NCBI RefSeq assembly: GCF_009664835.1
Contig: NZ_CP045929.1
Coordinates: 4,030,001 to 4,094,000 of the forward strand
Direction of reading: 5' to 3'
Length of the DNA stretch: 64,000 bases
Source: Allosaccharopolyspora coralli
GTDB lineage: Bacteria > Actinomycetota > Actinomycetes > Mycobacteriales > Pseudonocardiaceae
The position numbers and the translations under genes are program-made. Below are positions 8,959 to 18,008 of this stretch, one piece after another (positions within the stretch are counted from its first letter, which is position 1; each line of letters starts with the position of its first letter). The notes beneath the pieces are model-generated. The model did no database searches. It saw only the letters and a list, made by a program, of their open reading frames with translations, and was not told the origin of the DNA.

Positions 8959-11900
8959 ACGACGTTCGTATCGGGCGCGGCTGCGGGACTGGACTCCTGC
9001 TCCGACGAGAGCTTCGGCACCGAGCGAGGCCGTGCCGTACGGCGACGGTCTGGCAGCGCACCGAGCACCGCGAACAGAATCGCGGCCGCCTGCACGACCA
9101 GCAGGGTCGTGCGCGGCAGTTCGCTGTAGGAGACGGTCACCTCACTGGCCGTCGGAGGAAGCGGAACCGCGACCTGGTGCCCCCACGCGGTCGCCAACGG
9201 CGCCTCCCGGCCGTCGACCGTCGCCGCCCACCCCGGCTCGTTCTCCGCCGCGAGCAGCAGGACCCGGCCGGGCCCGCCGTCGGAGACCCGGACCGCCACG
9301 TTCGGCGGCACCGCCTCGACCGGCAGCGACCGCCCCTGCGGCGGGGGCGTCGAGGTGAGCCGCGCCTGCCGCGCGAGGTCCGGCCCGAGCAACGCGACCG
9401 GACTGTTCGGCAGCTGGACACGCAGAACCTCGGTCCCGTCCGCGAGCCGGCCCTCGGCCTGGACGAGCTCCCCGGCGACGGCCCGCACGTCGGCCGCGAC
9501 CTCGGACGGGACGCCCACCCACGCCGCGTCGCGCGCAGCCGCGGCGGCGATCGCGGAGCGGACGCGGTCGGCGTCGCCGGACCGCAGGGCCCGCTCCACG
9601 CCGCGCAACCACTCGACGGCGTTTCCGGCGGGCACCAGCTCGTCGTCGCCGAACCGCGGCTGCCCTCCTTCGACGAGCCGCGGCGGCTGCGGACCCGGCT
9701 CGACCAGCAAGCCGACGCCGGCCGTCTGCGACGTCGGGTCTCCTGCTGCGTCGGCCGTGCGCAGCGGCCCGGACCGTCCCGCCACCGATGAGGACGCGGC
9801 CAGCACCACGAGCAGCCCGCACAGAGCCGCCGCCGTCACCGTGGACAAGGCAGTCCAGCGGGACGACCAGCGCTTCCGCCCGGTGGCCAGCACGACCCAC
9901 AGCAGCCCGGTGGCGACCAGCAGCAGCGGCGCCCCCGCCCACCCGACGGTGACCGGGCCACCCCAGACCGGCGAGAGCGGAAGCGTCGAGACGAGCACGG
10001 CCGCGATCCAGCCGACGACGGCGACGACGAGACCGGGCACGGCAGCACGACTCGGCGAGCGAACCAGGGCGTACGCGGCGGCGGCCACGATCAGACCGCC
10101 GATCAGCGACACCGAGCCGTCCGGACTCAACAACGCCACCGCGAGCCCGGCCGGATCCTCGACCACCCGTGCCCCGAGCCCGTGCACGAGGATCTCCGGG
10201 TTCTCGACGAGCACCGTCGGCCACGGCAGCAGACACAGCACCGGCAGCACCACGATCGCGGCGAGCCCGGCAGTCCGCCGCGGCATCCGGCGCACCTCAC
10301 CCGGTTCGAGGACGAAACCGAGAAGCGCCAGCACGACCAGCACCACGTGCATCAGCGGGGAGAACGCGCCGAGCGCGGTCAGGCCGAGCGCGGTCAGGCA
10401 GGCCACCCCGAGCCAGTGCCCGGTCCGCGTCGCCATCGGCGTCAGCCGGGCCAGCCCCAGAACGGCGGCGATCCCCGCCAGCAGCGGCGGGAGCAGGATG
10501 TGGGCCACGAGCACGTCGACTCGCCCCTGCGCGGCCGACACGGTCGCGGTCGGGATCACCGCGTAGGCGCCTGCGGCCAGGGCCCGCCAGGTGCGCGAGA
10601 CCGGCAGCCGCCGCGACGCCGCATATGCAGCGACCCCGGCGAGCGGCGCGTGGAACACCGACAACAGCAGCAGTACGGCCGCCGGACCACCGACCGGGGC
10701 GAGCACACCGCCGACGATTCCGAGGACGAGCAGCGACGGCGGGGCAGGCGACCCGGTGCCGCCGTGCTGCGGATGCCATGACGCCAGGTACTCCGACCAG
10801 GTCGCGCCGAGCCCGTCGGCGGCGAGCAACCGCCCACCGTGCAGACCGGCTCCGAGCCGCGGCACCTCGGCGACCAGCCCGTGCGTGACGAACGCGAACA
10901 GCACGAGCAGCACGGTGAGCACGACGGCGGGCGCAAGCAGCAGTTCCCGGGCGACGCCCGCGCGGTCGACCGGGACGACCAGCAGTTCGCGTTCCGGTGT
11001 GGCGTCGACGTCGCGGGGTCGCGGGGAGGGCCGAGGCGTCGACGTCGGCGGCTCCGGTTCCACGGCCACGACCACCGGCAATCCGGCCCGCCGAAGGCCC
11101 GCGTGACGGCGCCGCGTTGCCGGGGCGCCGAGCGCCCCGTCGCCCGGAAGGTCGGAAAGCACCGCGCGGGCAGGAGCCGCGTGCGCGCGACGGTCGCGGC
11201 CGAGGACGAGGTCGCGGCGCACCCGATCACGCACCAGTGCGGCGAACGCGCCCCCGACGGCATTGCGGGCCCGCGTGAGCCTGCTCGTGAGCAATCCTCG
11301 TGTGCGCTGTGGATCCGGAGTGATGCGGGCACGCGAAGCACGCGCCGCGCGCAACCCCATCCGCCCGGTCAACAACTGCCGCGCCACCACGAGTTCGGCG
11401 AGAGCATCCGTGCCGCGCCGCAGCAGGGCGTACCCGAGCGCCCGCACCAGCGAGCACACCAACAGCCTCGGCACACCGAGGACGAACGAGACCACACCCA
11501 CGTTGACCAGGAACGTCCGGACACCGTGACTGCGCTGCGCCGCTCGCCACGTCGTGCCCGAGGCGTCCGGCGCGCGCCCCCCGGAGCGCAACGCCGCCGC
11601 GTGCCGCATCCGGGCTCGTGGGACGGAGAGCACCGGGTGTCCGGCCGCGTTGAGCCGCCACCCGAGGTCGACGTCCTCGCCCCCGATGGAGAGTTCTCCG
11701 TCGAATCCCTCGAGCTGGTCGAAGACCTCGCGGCGCACGAGCGCACCCGCAGTGGACACAGCCAGTACCTCGGTTGCGGTGAGCAGCTCGGCGTCGACCA
11801 ACGCCGGGTCGAGTTCGATCGCGGCGAGCCCGCTCTGCACCGAGCCGGTGGCATCGAGCGAGAGCCCCGCGTCGAGCACGAGACGCGGGTCGTCCCGGTC

Positions 11901-12287
11901 CAGCCCGAGCGGCCCCAGCATCGCGACGGAATCGTCGAGGTCGGCCGCGTCGAGCAGTTCGGCGAGGCAGTCCGGTTCCGGCGCGGAATCGTCGTGCAGC
12001 AGCCACACCCACGTGTCTGCCTCTCCTGCCGCGTCCAGCGCCGCGTCGACGGCCGCACCGAAACCGGTCGCGGCCGGGAGGGTGAGGACCTCGTCGACGG
12101 GACCGCCGGTGGCCTCCTCCAGCAGGCGCGGCGTGGCGTCAGTGGATCCGGTGTCGACGGCGACGACGTGACCAGGAGGGACGGTCAACGCCCGCAGCGA
12201 GGACAGAACCTCCGGGAGCCATGACTCGCCGTCGTGACAGACCAGCACGGCCACCACGGACGCAGTACTCGCACGCGACGCCGCCAC
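8919..12287 (-). CDS. Giant membrane glycosyltransferase (GT2 head, polytopic middle, periplasmic tail)
   Basis: The protein has 1122 residues. The first ~250 form a GT-A glycosyltransferase family 2 domain: VVAVLVCHDGESWLPEVLSS, VDTGSTDATP, the donor-binding LLHDDSAPEP and the acceptor-side GEDVDLGWRLNAAG. The centre carries roughly a dozen hydrophobic helices, and an extracytoplasmic domain of about 250 residues follows. A cytosolic GT2 joined to a membrane channel-like region suggests assembly or export of an envelope glycan; the substrate is unknown. GTG 12287 is chosen for GGAGGA just upstream and its fit to the domain; a TTG at 12320 is less likely. Its 3' end overlaps the convergent zincin-like gene by 40 bp. 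Confidence 0.85.
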   Translation of the reverse strand: MAASRASTASVVAVLVCHDGESWLPEVLSSLRALTVPPGHVVAVDTGSTDATPRLLEEATGGPVDEVLTLPAATGFGAAVDAALDAAGEADTWVWLLHDDSAPEPDCLAELLDAADLDDSVAMLGPLGLDRDDPRLVLDAGLSLDATGSVQSGLAAIELDPALVDAELLTATEVLAVSTAGALVRREVFDQLEGFDGELSIGGEDVDLGWRLNAAGHPVLSVPRARMRHAAALRSGGRAPDASGTTWRAAQRSHGVRTFLVNVGVVSFVLGVPRLLVCSLVRALGYALLRRGTDALAELVVARQLLTGRMGLRAARASRARITPDPQRTRGLLTSRLTRARNAVGGAFAALVRDRVRRDLVLGRDRRAHAAPARAVLSDLPGDGALGAPATRRRHAGLRRAGLPVVVAVEPEPPTSTPRPSPRPRDVDATPERELLVVPVDRAGVARELLLAPAVVLTVLLVLFAFVTHGLVAEVPRLGAGLHGGRLLAADGLGATWSEYLASWHPQHGGTGSPAPPSLLVLGIVGGVLAPVGGPAAVLLLLSVFHAPLAGVAAYAASRRLPVSRTWRALAAGAYAVIPTATVSAAQGRVDVLVAHILLPPLLAGIAAVLGLARLTPMATRTGHWLGVACLTALGLTALGAFSPLMHVVLVVLALLGFVLEPGEVRRMPRRTAGLAAIVVLPVLCLLPWPTVLVENPEILVHGLGARVVEDPAGLAVALLSPDGSVSLIGGLIVAAAAYALVRSPSRAAVPGLVVAVVGWIAAVLVSTLPLSPVWGGPVTVGWAGAPLLLVATGLLWVVLATGRKRWSSRWTALSTVTAAALCGLLVVLAASSSVAGRSGPLRTADAAGDPTSQTAGVGLLVEPGPQPPRLVEGGQPRFGDDELVPAGNAVEWLRGVERALRSGDADRVRSAIAAAAARDAAWVGVPSEVAADVRAVAGELVQAEGRLADGTEVLRVQLPNSPVALLGPDLARQARLTSTPPPQGRSLPVEAVPPNVAVRVSDGGPGRVLLLAAENEPGWAATVDGREAPLATAWGHQVAVPLPPTASEVTVSYSELPRTTLLVVQAAAILFAVLGALPDRRRTARPRSVPKLSSEQESSPAAAPDTNVVQEPSMTSGSRPR

Positions 12288-12435
12288 CGTTCCTCCAGCC
12301 AGCCGAGATCCGATGAGCAAGCACCGTAGTGGACGGCTGGTCGGTACCCGCCACCCGGCAATCCCTCGCCGGAATCTCAGCGCATGCCTGTGATCTTGTC
12401 GTGATACCCGTCAGACAAGGCCACAGACGCCGAAC

Positions 12436-12765
12436 TCAGACGGCGCGGCGCTTGAGTTTGCGGCGTTCGCGTTCGGAGAGCCCACCCCAGATGCCGAACC
12501 GTTCGTCGTGCTCCAAGGCGTACTCCAGGCACTCGGACTTGACCTCGCACCCCTGGCAGATCCGTTTCGCCTCGCGAGTGGACCCGCCCTTCTCCGGAAA
12601 GAACGCCTCCGGATCGGTCTGCGCGCACAACGCGCGCTCCTGCCATTCCTGCTCGTCGTCCGTGGCGAACAGATCCGTGAACAGGTCGAACTCAGCGGGC
12701 TGCTGCGGGAGGTCCTGATCGTGCACGTGTCCCTGCACGTGTGCCTCCGCCGTCGTCTGCCACAT
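12436..12765 (-). CDS. whiB: WhiB-family transcription factor (WhiB2/WhmD type)
   Basis: This 109-residue iron-sulfur regulator has the four cluster cysteines: one in RALCAQ, the pair in CQGC, and the last in SECLEYAL. A GIWGG turn and a basic SERERRKLKRRAV DNA-binding tail follow. The position before fbiA matches mycobacterial whiB2 (whmD), which in relatives controls septation and cell division. ATG 12765 is preceded by GGGGGAGA, so the longer open frame to 12903 is not needed. The 586-bp gap upstream is long for this genome and probably holds a complex promoter. Confidence 0.92.
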   Translation of the reverse strand: MWQTTAEAHVQGHVHDQDLPQQPAEFDLFTDLFATDDEQEWQERALCAQTDPEAFFPEKGGSTREAKRICQGCEVKSECLEYALEHDERFGIWGGLSERERRKLKRRAV

Positions 12766-13351
12766 TCGTGTCTCCCCCGATCTCTCCCTTCCCGGCCGAC
12801 CTCCCCAGGACGGACGGGACTCGCTTCGACCGGATCCGGCACCGACCACGGTCGGCGACCGGCCCCTCTTCTGGCGGGGCACCGTTCGCGCCGGTGCGCC
12901 CACCGCCGACCGGGAACGCCCGCACTACGACCGGTGGCGCTCCAGTCGACCTCGCCATCCCCACCGGGTCTCCCGTACCCGGCCCGAGTTCCGCGCCGCG
13001 GAACTCGCTCCCCCCGTGATCGATCAGTTTCATCGGACCGAAGGTTCGATCAACTGACGACCGTTTCAGGAGGGAATGACATCACTGTGATTACACCCGT
13101 GTAGCGCGCCACGGTCAAGCGGAGACCATCCGTCAGGTGACGTCGATGGGAGATCCACGCGGGACAGCAGGCCGAACGCGCCACCGTCGCCGATCCCACC
13201 ACCGCTGACCTGCATGATCAACGGGTACCACGGATGCGGTCGGCTCGCAGATCAATTCACCGGGAACGGATTCTGGGCGAACGGGAAACAAACGGAATGC
13301 CGGACTCCACCCACCGGCGGAGCGGGGGCGCACGGCCTGGACACTGACGGA
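12766..13351. other. Long non-coding gap upstream of whiB and the M50 protease gene
   Basis: This 586-bp divergent spacer holds no convincing gene in any frame. Around 13020-13110 it becomes AT-richer, with TTCGATCAACTGACGACCG and TGTGATTACACCCGTGTAG, plausible promoter or operator material for whiB. No specific site could be assigned. Confidence 0.4.
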
Positions 13352-14104
13352 GTGAAGACTTCTTCCTCGCTGCGAGTCAGTCCGCTGTTCCTGGCCTTGC
13401 TCGGAGTGACGGCCGCAGGCTGCGTGCTCGCGACGTTCGACAGCGGAGTCGCCCGATCGGCGGGTGTGATCCTGATCGTGCTCGGCGGCTGGGCGAGCTC
13501 GCTGTGCTTGCACGAGTTCGGGCACGCCGTCACGGCCTATCGCGGAGGCGATCGCGAAGTCCGGGCCAAGGGCTACCTCACCCTCGACCCGCGCCTCTAC
13601 ACCGACCCGGTGCTGAGCATCGTGTTGCCGTTGTTGTTCGTCGCGATCGGTGGCATCCCGTTGCCCGGCGGGGCGGTCTGGATCAACCACGGAGCCCTCG
13701 GCTCACGGCGCACCGAGTCGATGGTGTCGCTGGCCGGGCCGTCGACGAACCTGATCCTGGGGCTCCTGCTCACCGTGGTCGTGAGCACGGTGCAGATGCC
13801 GTTCGGCCTCGCGGCCGGCCTGTCCTACTTGGCGTTCCTGCAGGTGATCGCGTTCGTGCTGAACATGCTTCCGGTGCCGGGGCTCGACGGGTACGGCGCG
13901 ATCGAGCCGTGGTTGTCGCGCCCGGCGCGGGAGCTGGGTGCGAAGGCCCGCCCGTGGGCACCGCTGATCTTGTTCGCGGTGATCATCGGTATCCCGTTCG
14001 CGGGTTCGGCGTTCTTCAGCCTGGCCTACGCCGTGTTCGATCTCGTCGGCGGCCAGGCCGCCTACGCGGCCGAAGGCATGTCGCTGTTCCGCTTCTGGGA
14101 GTGA
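13352..14104 (+). CDS. Site-2-protease-type M50 membrane metalloprotease
   Basis: This 250-residue membrane protein carries the zinc motif HEFGH in the first part (LCLHEFGHAVTAYRGG) and the third zinc-ligand motif LPVPGLDGYG in a later helix, the NPxPxLDG-like signature of M50/S2P proteases. About six hydrophobic segments surround these. Such enzymes cut transmembrane helices or store/regulate membrane proteins; no PDZ domain is present and no substrate is evident. GTG 13352 is taken as the start because the conserved membrane region begins right after it; the open frame extends to 13214. The F420 genes follow 79 bp downstream. Confidence 0.85.
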   Translation: MKTSSSLRVSPLFLALLGVTAAGCVLATFDSGVARSAGVILIVLGGWASSLCLHEFGHAVTAYRGGDREVRAKGYLTLDPRLYTDPVLSIVLPLLFVAIGGIPLPGGAVWINHGALGSRRTESMVSLAGPSTNLILGLLLTVVVSTVQMPFGLAAGLSYLAFLQVIAFVLNMLPVPGLDGYGAIEPWLSRPARELGAKARPWAPLILFAVIIGIPFAGSAFFSLAYAVFDLVGGQAAYAAEGMSLFRFWE

Positions 14105-14182
14105 CCGTGCCGGAGTGAGTGGGGTTCGCCTCATCCGTCACGTCCGCGTCCCCGTCGCGGCGCACCGTGCGAGGATCGCGGG

Positions 14183-15175
14183 GTGAAGGTTGTGGTGCTT
14201 GTGGGGGGCGTCGGCGGCGCCCGGTTCCTGCTGGGTGTGAAGGCCGCGCTGGGGCTGCCCGCGATCGGCGATGAGTCGGACTCGACGCACGAGATCTCGG
14301 CGGTGGTCAACATCGCCGACGACCTGTGGCTGCACGGCATGCGGGTCTGTCCCGATCTGGACACGTGCATGTACACACTCGGCGGCGGGATCGACGAGGA
14401 ACGCGGCTGGGGCCGGGTGGACGAGTCGTGGTCGGTGAAGGACGAACTCGCTGCGTACGGGGCGGAACCGACCTGGTTCGGGCTCGGGGACCGGGATCTG
14501 GCCACGCACCTGATCCGCTCCAGGATGCTGCGCGCAGGCTACGGCCTGACCGACGTGACGGATGCGCTCTGCGATCGGTGGCGCCCGGGCGTGCGACTGT
14601 TGCCGGTCAGCGACGATCGAGTCGAGACGCACGTCGCGATCGAGGACCCCGACTCGGGTGAGTCCCGTGCGGTGCACTTCCAGGAATGGTGGATCCGCTA
14701 CGGCGCGAAACCGACGGCACACGCGATCGTCCCCGTGGGTGCGGACGAGGCGGAGCCGACACCGGCTGTGCGTGCCGCGCTCGACGACGCCGACCTGATC
14801 CTGCTCGCGCCGTCGAACCCGGTGGTCAGCATCGGCACGATCACCGCCGTTCCGGGATTCACCGATGCACTTCGCTCCGCCGCCGCACCGGTGGTCGGGA
14901 TCTCGCCGATCGTCGGTGACCGTCCCGTGCGCGGCATGGCCGACGCGTGTCTGTCCGCGATCGGGGTCGAGACCACTGCGGAGGCCGTCGGGCGACATTA
15001 CGGCGCCCGGTCGGACGGAGGCTTGCTGGACGGGTGGCTGGTGCATTCCGAGGACTCCGCCGAGGTGCCCGGTGTCGACGTGCGGTCGGTCCCACTGCTG
15101 ATGTCCGATGTGGACGCGACAGCCGACATGGCGCGCGCGGCCTTCGACATCGCCGGGGTGGAGGTACCGCGATGA
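14183..15175 (+). CDS. fbiA: 2-phospho-L-lactate / phosphoenolpyruvyl transferase (F420 biosynthesis)
   Basis: CofD/FbiA joins the activated phospho-organic acid (enolpyruvyl-2-diphospho-5'-guanosine in actinobacteria) to the deazaflavin Fo, giving dehydro-F420-0. The 330-residue protein starts with [16 protein letters not shown], has the [19 protein letters not shown] block typical of CofD, and later [10 protein letters not shown] and [16 protein letters not shown]. The GTG start at 14183 has the conserved N-terminus immediately after it. Its stop overlaps the fbiB start (ATGA), so the two are translationally coupled. Confidence 0.95.
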   Translation: MKVVVLVGGVGGARFLLGVKAALGLPAIGDESDSTHEISAVVNIADDLWLHGMRVCPDLDTCMYTLGGGIDEERGWGRVDESWSVKDELAAYGAEPTWFGLGDRDLATHLIRSRMLRAGYGLTDVTDALCDRWRPGVRLLPVSDDRVETHVAIEDPDSGESRAVHFQEWWIRYGAKPTAHAIVPVGADEAEPTPAVRAALDDADLILLAPSNPVVSIGTITAVPGFTDALRSAAAPVVGISPIVGDRPVRGMADACLSAIGVETTAEAVGRHYGARSDGGLLDGWLVHSEDSAEVPGVDVRSVPLLMSDVDATADMARAAFDIAGVEVPR

Positions 15176-16527
15176 CACCCTCACCGAGGGATCATGCTGC
15201 CCCGGACGGACTCCGGCTCTTCCCGGTGCGCGGGTTGCCGGAGTTCGCGCCGGGCGACGATCTCGGTGCTGCTCTCGCAGCGGCGGCGCCGTGGCTGACC
15301 GACGGCGACGTCGTCGTGGTGACCAGCAAGATCGTCTCCAAGGCCGAGGGCCGGATGGTCGAGGCGCCTGCCGACGCCGAGGCACGGGACGCGTTCCGCC
15401 GGGAGCTGGTCCTGTCGGAGGCGACGCACGTCCTCGCGCAGAAGGGCCGCACGCTGATCACTCAGAACCGGCTCGGCATCGTGCAGGCGGCGTCCGGTGT
15501 GGACGCCTCGAACGTCGCGCACGACCGGATCGCCCTGCTGCCGGAGGATCCGGACGCCTCGGCGCGACGGATGCGCGACGCGATCGCGCAGCGGCTCGGC
15601 GTCACGGTGGCCGTGGTGGTCACCGACACGATGGGTCGCGCGTGGCGGATGGGGCAGACGGACGCGGCGATCGGTTCGGCCGGCCTGGAGGTCCTGCACC
15701 GGTACGCGGGCAGCGTCGACCAGCAGGGCAACGAACTCGCGGTGACCGAGGTCGCCGTGGCCGACGAGATCGCCTCGGCGGCGGATCTGGTCAAGGGCAA
15801 ACTCGGCGGCGTCCCGGTCGGAGTCGTTCGCGGACTGTCTCTTGTGGACGACGGTTCGTCGGGCAGGGACTTGGCGCGCACCGTCGAAGAGGACCTGTTC
15901 CACCTGGGCACTGCCGAGGCGATCGGCCAAGGGCGACGCGAGGCCGTCCTCATGCGACGGTCGAGCCGTGCGTTCACCGACGACCCGATCGACGAGGTGG
16001 CGGTGCGTCGTGCGGTCGGCGCCGCCTTGACCGCACCCGCACCGCACCACACCCGGCCGGTGCGGTTCGTGTGGCTACGCGACCGTCCACTGCGCCAGAA
16101 ACTGCTGGACGCGATGCGCTCCGCGTGGCTCGACGACCTGCGGGCGGACGGAATGTCGGAGCAGGCGGCGCACCAGCGCGTGACTCGCGGCAACCTGCTC
16201 TACGCCGCACCGGAGATCGTCGTGCCGTTCCTGGTCCCCGAAGGCGCGCACGACTATCCGGACGAACGCAGGAGCCTGGCCGAGCACGCGATGTTCACCG
16301 TGGCCGCCGGGGCGGCCGTGCAGGGCCTGCTGGTGGCGCTGGCCGCCGAGGAACTCGGGTCCTGCTGGGTGTCGTCGACCCTGTTCTGCCCCGGCGTCGT
16401 TCGGTCCACACTGGACCTCCCGGCGGCGTGGGAGCCGTTGGGCGCCGTCGCGGTGGGGCATCCTGCGGAGGAGACTTCCGGACCTCGCCCACCCCGCGAA
16501 CTCGACGGAGGACTGATCGAACGGTGA
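15172..16527 (+). CDS. fbiB: Bifunctional F420 gamma-glutamyl ligase / FMN-dependent reductase
   Basis: FbiB adds the poly-glutamate tail to F420-0 and, through its C-terminal domain, reduces the dehydro form. The 451-residue protein has an N-terminal CofE ligase domain (residues ~15-245; [32 protein letters not shown]) and a C-terminal nitroreductase-like FMN domain (~260-445; [27 protein letters not shown]). The ATG at 15172 overlaps fbiA's stop. Its own stop overlaps the Nudix start (GTGA), making a tightly coupled three-gene unit. Confidence 0.95.
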   Translation: MTPSPRDHAAPDGLRLFPVRGLPEFAPGDDLGAALAAAAPWLTDGDVVVVTSKIVSKAEGRMVEAPADAEARDAFRRELVLSEATHVLAQKGRTLITQNRLGIVQAASGVDASNVAHDRIALLPEDPDASARRMRDAIAQRLGVTVAVVVTDTMGRAWRMGQTDAAIGSAGLEVLHRYAGSVDQQGNELAVTEVAVADEIASAADLVKGKLGGVPVGVVRGLSLVDDGSSGRDLARTVEEDLFHLGTAEAIGQGRREAVLMRRSSRAFTDDPIDEVAVRRAVGAALTAPAPHHTRPVRFVWLRDRPLRQKLLDAMRSAWLDDLRADGMSEQAAHQRVTRGNLLYAAPEIVVPFLVPEGAHDYPDERRSLAEHAMFTVAAGAAVQGLLVALAAEELGSCWVSSTLFCPGVVRSTLDLPAAWEPLGAVAVGHPAEETSGPRPPRELDGGLIER

Positions 16528-17063
16528 GTACCGACCTGCACGTCGACGCGGTGAGCACCCTGGAGCGGTGGCAGCCCGCGGACCCCCAGCAGGAGGCGCT
16601 GCGGCACGCGTTCCGGACCTTGCTCGACGCACGGCAGGACGCGTGCCTGCGGGAGTGCGCGCCGGGACATCTCACGGCGTCGGCGGTGCTGGTGGACCAC
16701 GCGGGCGAACACCTGATGCTCACGCTGCATCCGCGTGTCGGCCGGTGGCTCCAGCTCGGCGGGCACTGCGAGCAGGAGGACACGTCGCTGCGGGCAGCCG
16801 CGCTGCGGGAAGCGACCGAAGAGTCCGGCATCGACGGCCTCGTGGCCGACCCGGAACCGGTGCACCTCGACGTGCATCCGATCACCTGCTCGCTCGGCGT
16901 ACCGACCCGTCACTTCGACGTGCGTTTCGTGGTGCGGGCACCGGAGGGCGCGCTGCCGGTCCGCAGCGACGAGTCGCTGGACCTGCGGTGGTGGCCGCTC
17001 GGCGCGCTGCCCGCCGACTCCGATCTCGCCCCTCTCGTCACCGCCGCCCACCCCACCCTCTGA
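16524..17063 (+). CDS. Nudix hydrolase coupled to the F420 genes
   Basis: This 179-residue protein has a complete Nudix box: [20 protein letters not shown] followed by EESG, about residues 75-98 (GX5EX7REXXEEXG). Such enzymes hydrolyse nucleoside diphosphates linked to another moiety; the substrate is not predictable. The GTG start overlaps the fbiB stop by 4 bp, so it is co-translated and may act on a nucleotide intermediate or by-product of cofactor synthesis (inference). Its TGA stop lies within the CTGAG that begins a family B repeat arm, so the 3' end has been touched by an element insertion. Confidence 0.9.
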   Translation: MSTDLHVDAVSTLERWQPADPQQEALRHAFRTLLDARQDACLRECAPGHLTASAVLVDHAGEHLMLTLHPRVGRWLQLGGHCEQEDTSLRAAALREATEESGIDGLVADPEPVHLDVHPITCSLGVPTRHFDVRFVVRAPEGALPVRSDESLDLRWWPLGALPADSDLAPLVTAAHPTL

Positions 17064-17169
17064 GGTGAGAAGGCGTTGTGGAACTTGCGCGGGTGCTCCG
17101 GTACCGCCGCCCCAGTTCGCGCCTCGCGGCGTTGGGGTCCTCTTGAGTACCACGCAATGCTCTCTGAGG
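17060..17169. repeat. Element family B arm, left of vapBC
   Basis: It begins with CTGAG containing the Nudix stop codon and continues with GCGTTGTGGAACTTG, CTCCGGTACCGCCGCCCCAG and CGCCTCGCGGCGTTGGGG. It matches the L-type end of the full element at 44264-44483. It ends near GCAATGCTCTCTGAGG, which resembles an opposite end. It faces an inverted copy at 17929-18008. Confidence 0.75.
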
Positions 17170-17234
17170 ATCACCACCGCCGAGGCGCCGTTGTCGAGCG
17201 GATCATGCTGGTTCAGAACACCATGAGCAGCTCG

Positions 17235-17264
17235 GTGTAGCACCTGAAGCTAATGGTGTTACAC
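17235..17264. promoter_or_regulatory. Inverted-repeat operator upstream of vapB
   Basis: GTGTAGCACC (17235-17244) and GGTGTTACAC (17255-17264) are reverse complements at 9 of 10 positions, spaced by 10 bases, and end 8 bp before the vapB ATG. The position and size fit an autoregulatory antitoxin operator. No ribosome site is seen before the ATG, so the message may be leaderless or very short-leadered. Confidence 0.6.
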
Positions 17265-17272
17265 TCAAACAC

Positions 17273-17536
17273 ATGCCGACCACCCGCCCCCGGCACCATG
17301 TGACCGAAACCGACGACCTCGCGGCCGCGCTGGACGCCGAAGCTGGTCGGCGGCCGGACTTGAGCCGCTCCCAGTTGCTCGTCCAGTTGGCTTTGGAAGG
17401 CCACCAGGCTGCCGAGCACGCTCACGGCCAATGCCGCTCGCACAAACTTGCCGCCCTGCGCAAACACAGCGGGGTTCTCACCGGCGCATACGAAACCGGC
17501 CATCGTGATCGGCTGCGGGATGAGTGGCCTGAATGA
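17273..17536 (+). CDS. VapB-type antitoxin
   Basis: This 87-residue protein lies directly upstream of and overlaps a PIN-domain toxin by 4 bp (ATGA). The N-terminal half (TDDLAAALDAEAGRRPDLSR and following) looks like a short ribbon-helix-helix-type DNA-binding segment. The C-terminal half is charged and ends in RDRLRDEWPE, as expected for the part that wraps the toxin. A good inverted repeat just upstream supports autoregulation. The exact antitoxin family is uncertain; the role comes mainly from the pairing with the PIN toxin. Confidence 0.75.
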   Translation: MPTTRPRHHVTETDDLAAALDAEAGRRPDLSRSQLLVQLALEGHQAAEHAHGQCRSHKLAALRKHSGVLTGAYETGHRDRLRDEWPE

Positions 17537-17919
17537 TCGTGCTGGACGCCGACGTGATCATTGCTCATTTCGACGCCTCGAACGTCCATCACGAACGCGC
17601 CGAGACTTTGCTGACTCGGGAGATCGGGGAAGACTTCGGTGCCAATCCGCTGACGCTGGCGGAGGTGCTCGTCGTACCCGCGCGGGACAACCGCTTGGAA
17701 ACCGTGCGCACCGCGTTGCGCGAGCTGGAAGTGCAGGAGTTGCCGTTTCCCGACGACACTGCGGTCAAGCTCGCCGAACTCCGCGCTGCGACCGGGCTGA
17801 AGATGCCCGACTGTTGCGTACTCCTCACCGCCGAACACTGCGCGGCACGAGTCGCCTCGTTCGATGATCGGGTGATCCAGGCAGCCATCACGCGCAATGT
17901 GGAAGCTCTGAGCCAGTGA
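17533..17919 (+). CDS. vapC: PIN-domain ribonuclease toxin (VapC)
   Basis: This 128-residue PIN-domain protein would cleave RNA when freed from its antitoxin. The acidic metal-binding residues are in place: Asp5/Asp7 in LDADVIIAHFD, Glu44 in LTLAEVLV, Asp93 in LKMPDCCVLL and Asp111/112 in ASFDDRVIQ. The start overlaps vapB's stop. The pair is enclosed by inverted arms of a family B element whose outer ends lie on the stop codons of the flanking genes, suggesting the module came in with, or was captured by, the element. Confidence 0.88.
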   Translation: MIVLDADVIIAHFDASNVHHERAETLLTREIGEDFGANPLTLAEVLVVPARDNRLETVRTALRELEVQELPFPDDTAVKLAELRAATGLKMPDCCVLLTAEHCAARVASFDDRVIQAAITRNVEALSQ

Positions 17920-17928
17920 AGCAGAGCC

Positions 17929-18008
17929 GGAGGACCCCCACACCGCGAAGCACGGACTGGGGCGGCGGTACCGGACCACCTCCCCCAAGTTTCACAATGC
18001 GCGCTCAG
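17929..18008. repeat. Element family B arm, right of vapBC (inverted)
   Basis: Reading on the minus strand, this begins CTGAGCGCGCATTGTGAAACT and continues GGTGGTCCGGTACCGCCGCC, then TTCGCGGTGTGGGGGTCCTC. It is the same L-type end as at 17060 but inverted. The terminal CTCAG (18004-18008) includes the stop codon of the DNA glycosylase gene. Confidence 0.75.

Noticed and set aside
17060-18008. Complete insertion sequence with transposase around vapBC
   Set aside because: No transposase-like coding sequence is present; only the inverted arms and the toxin-antitoxin genes.
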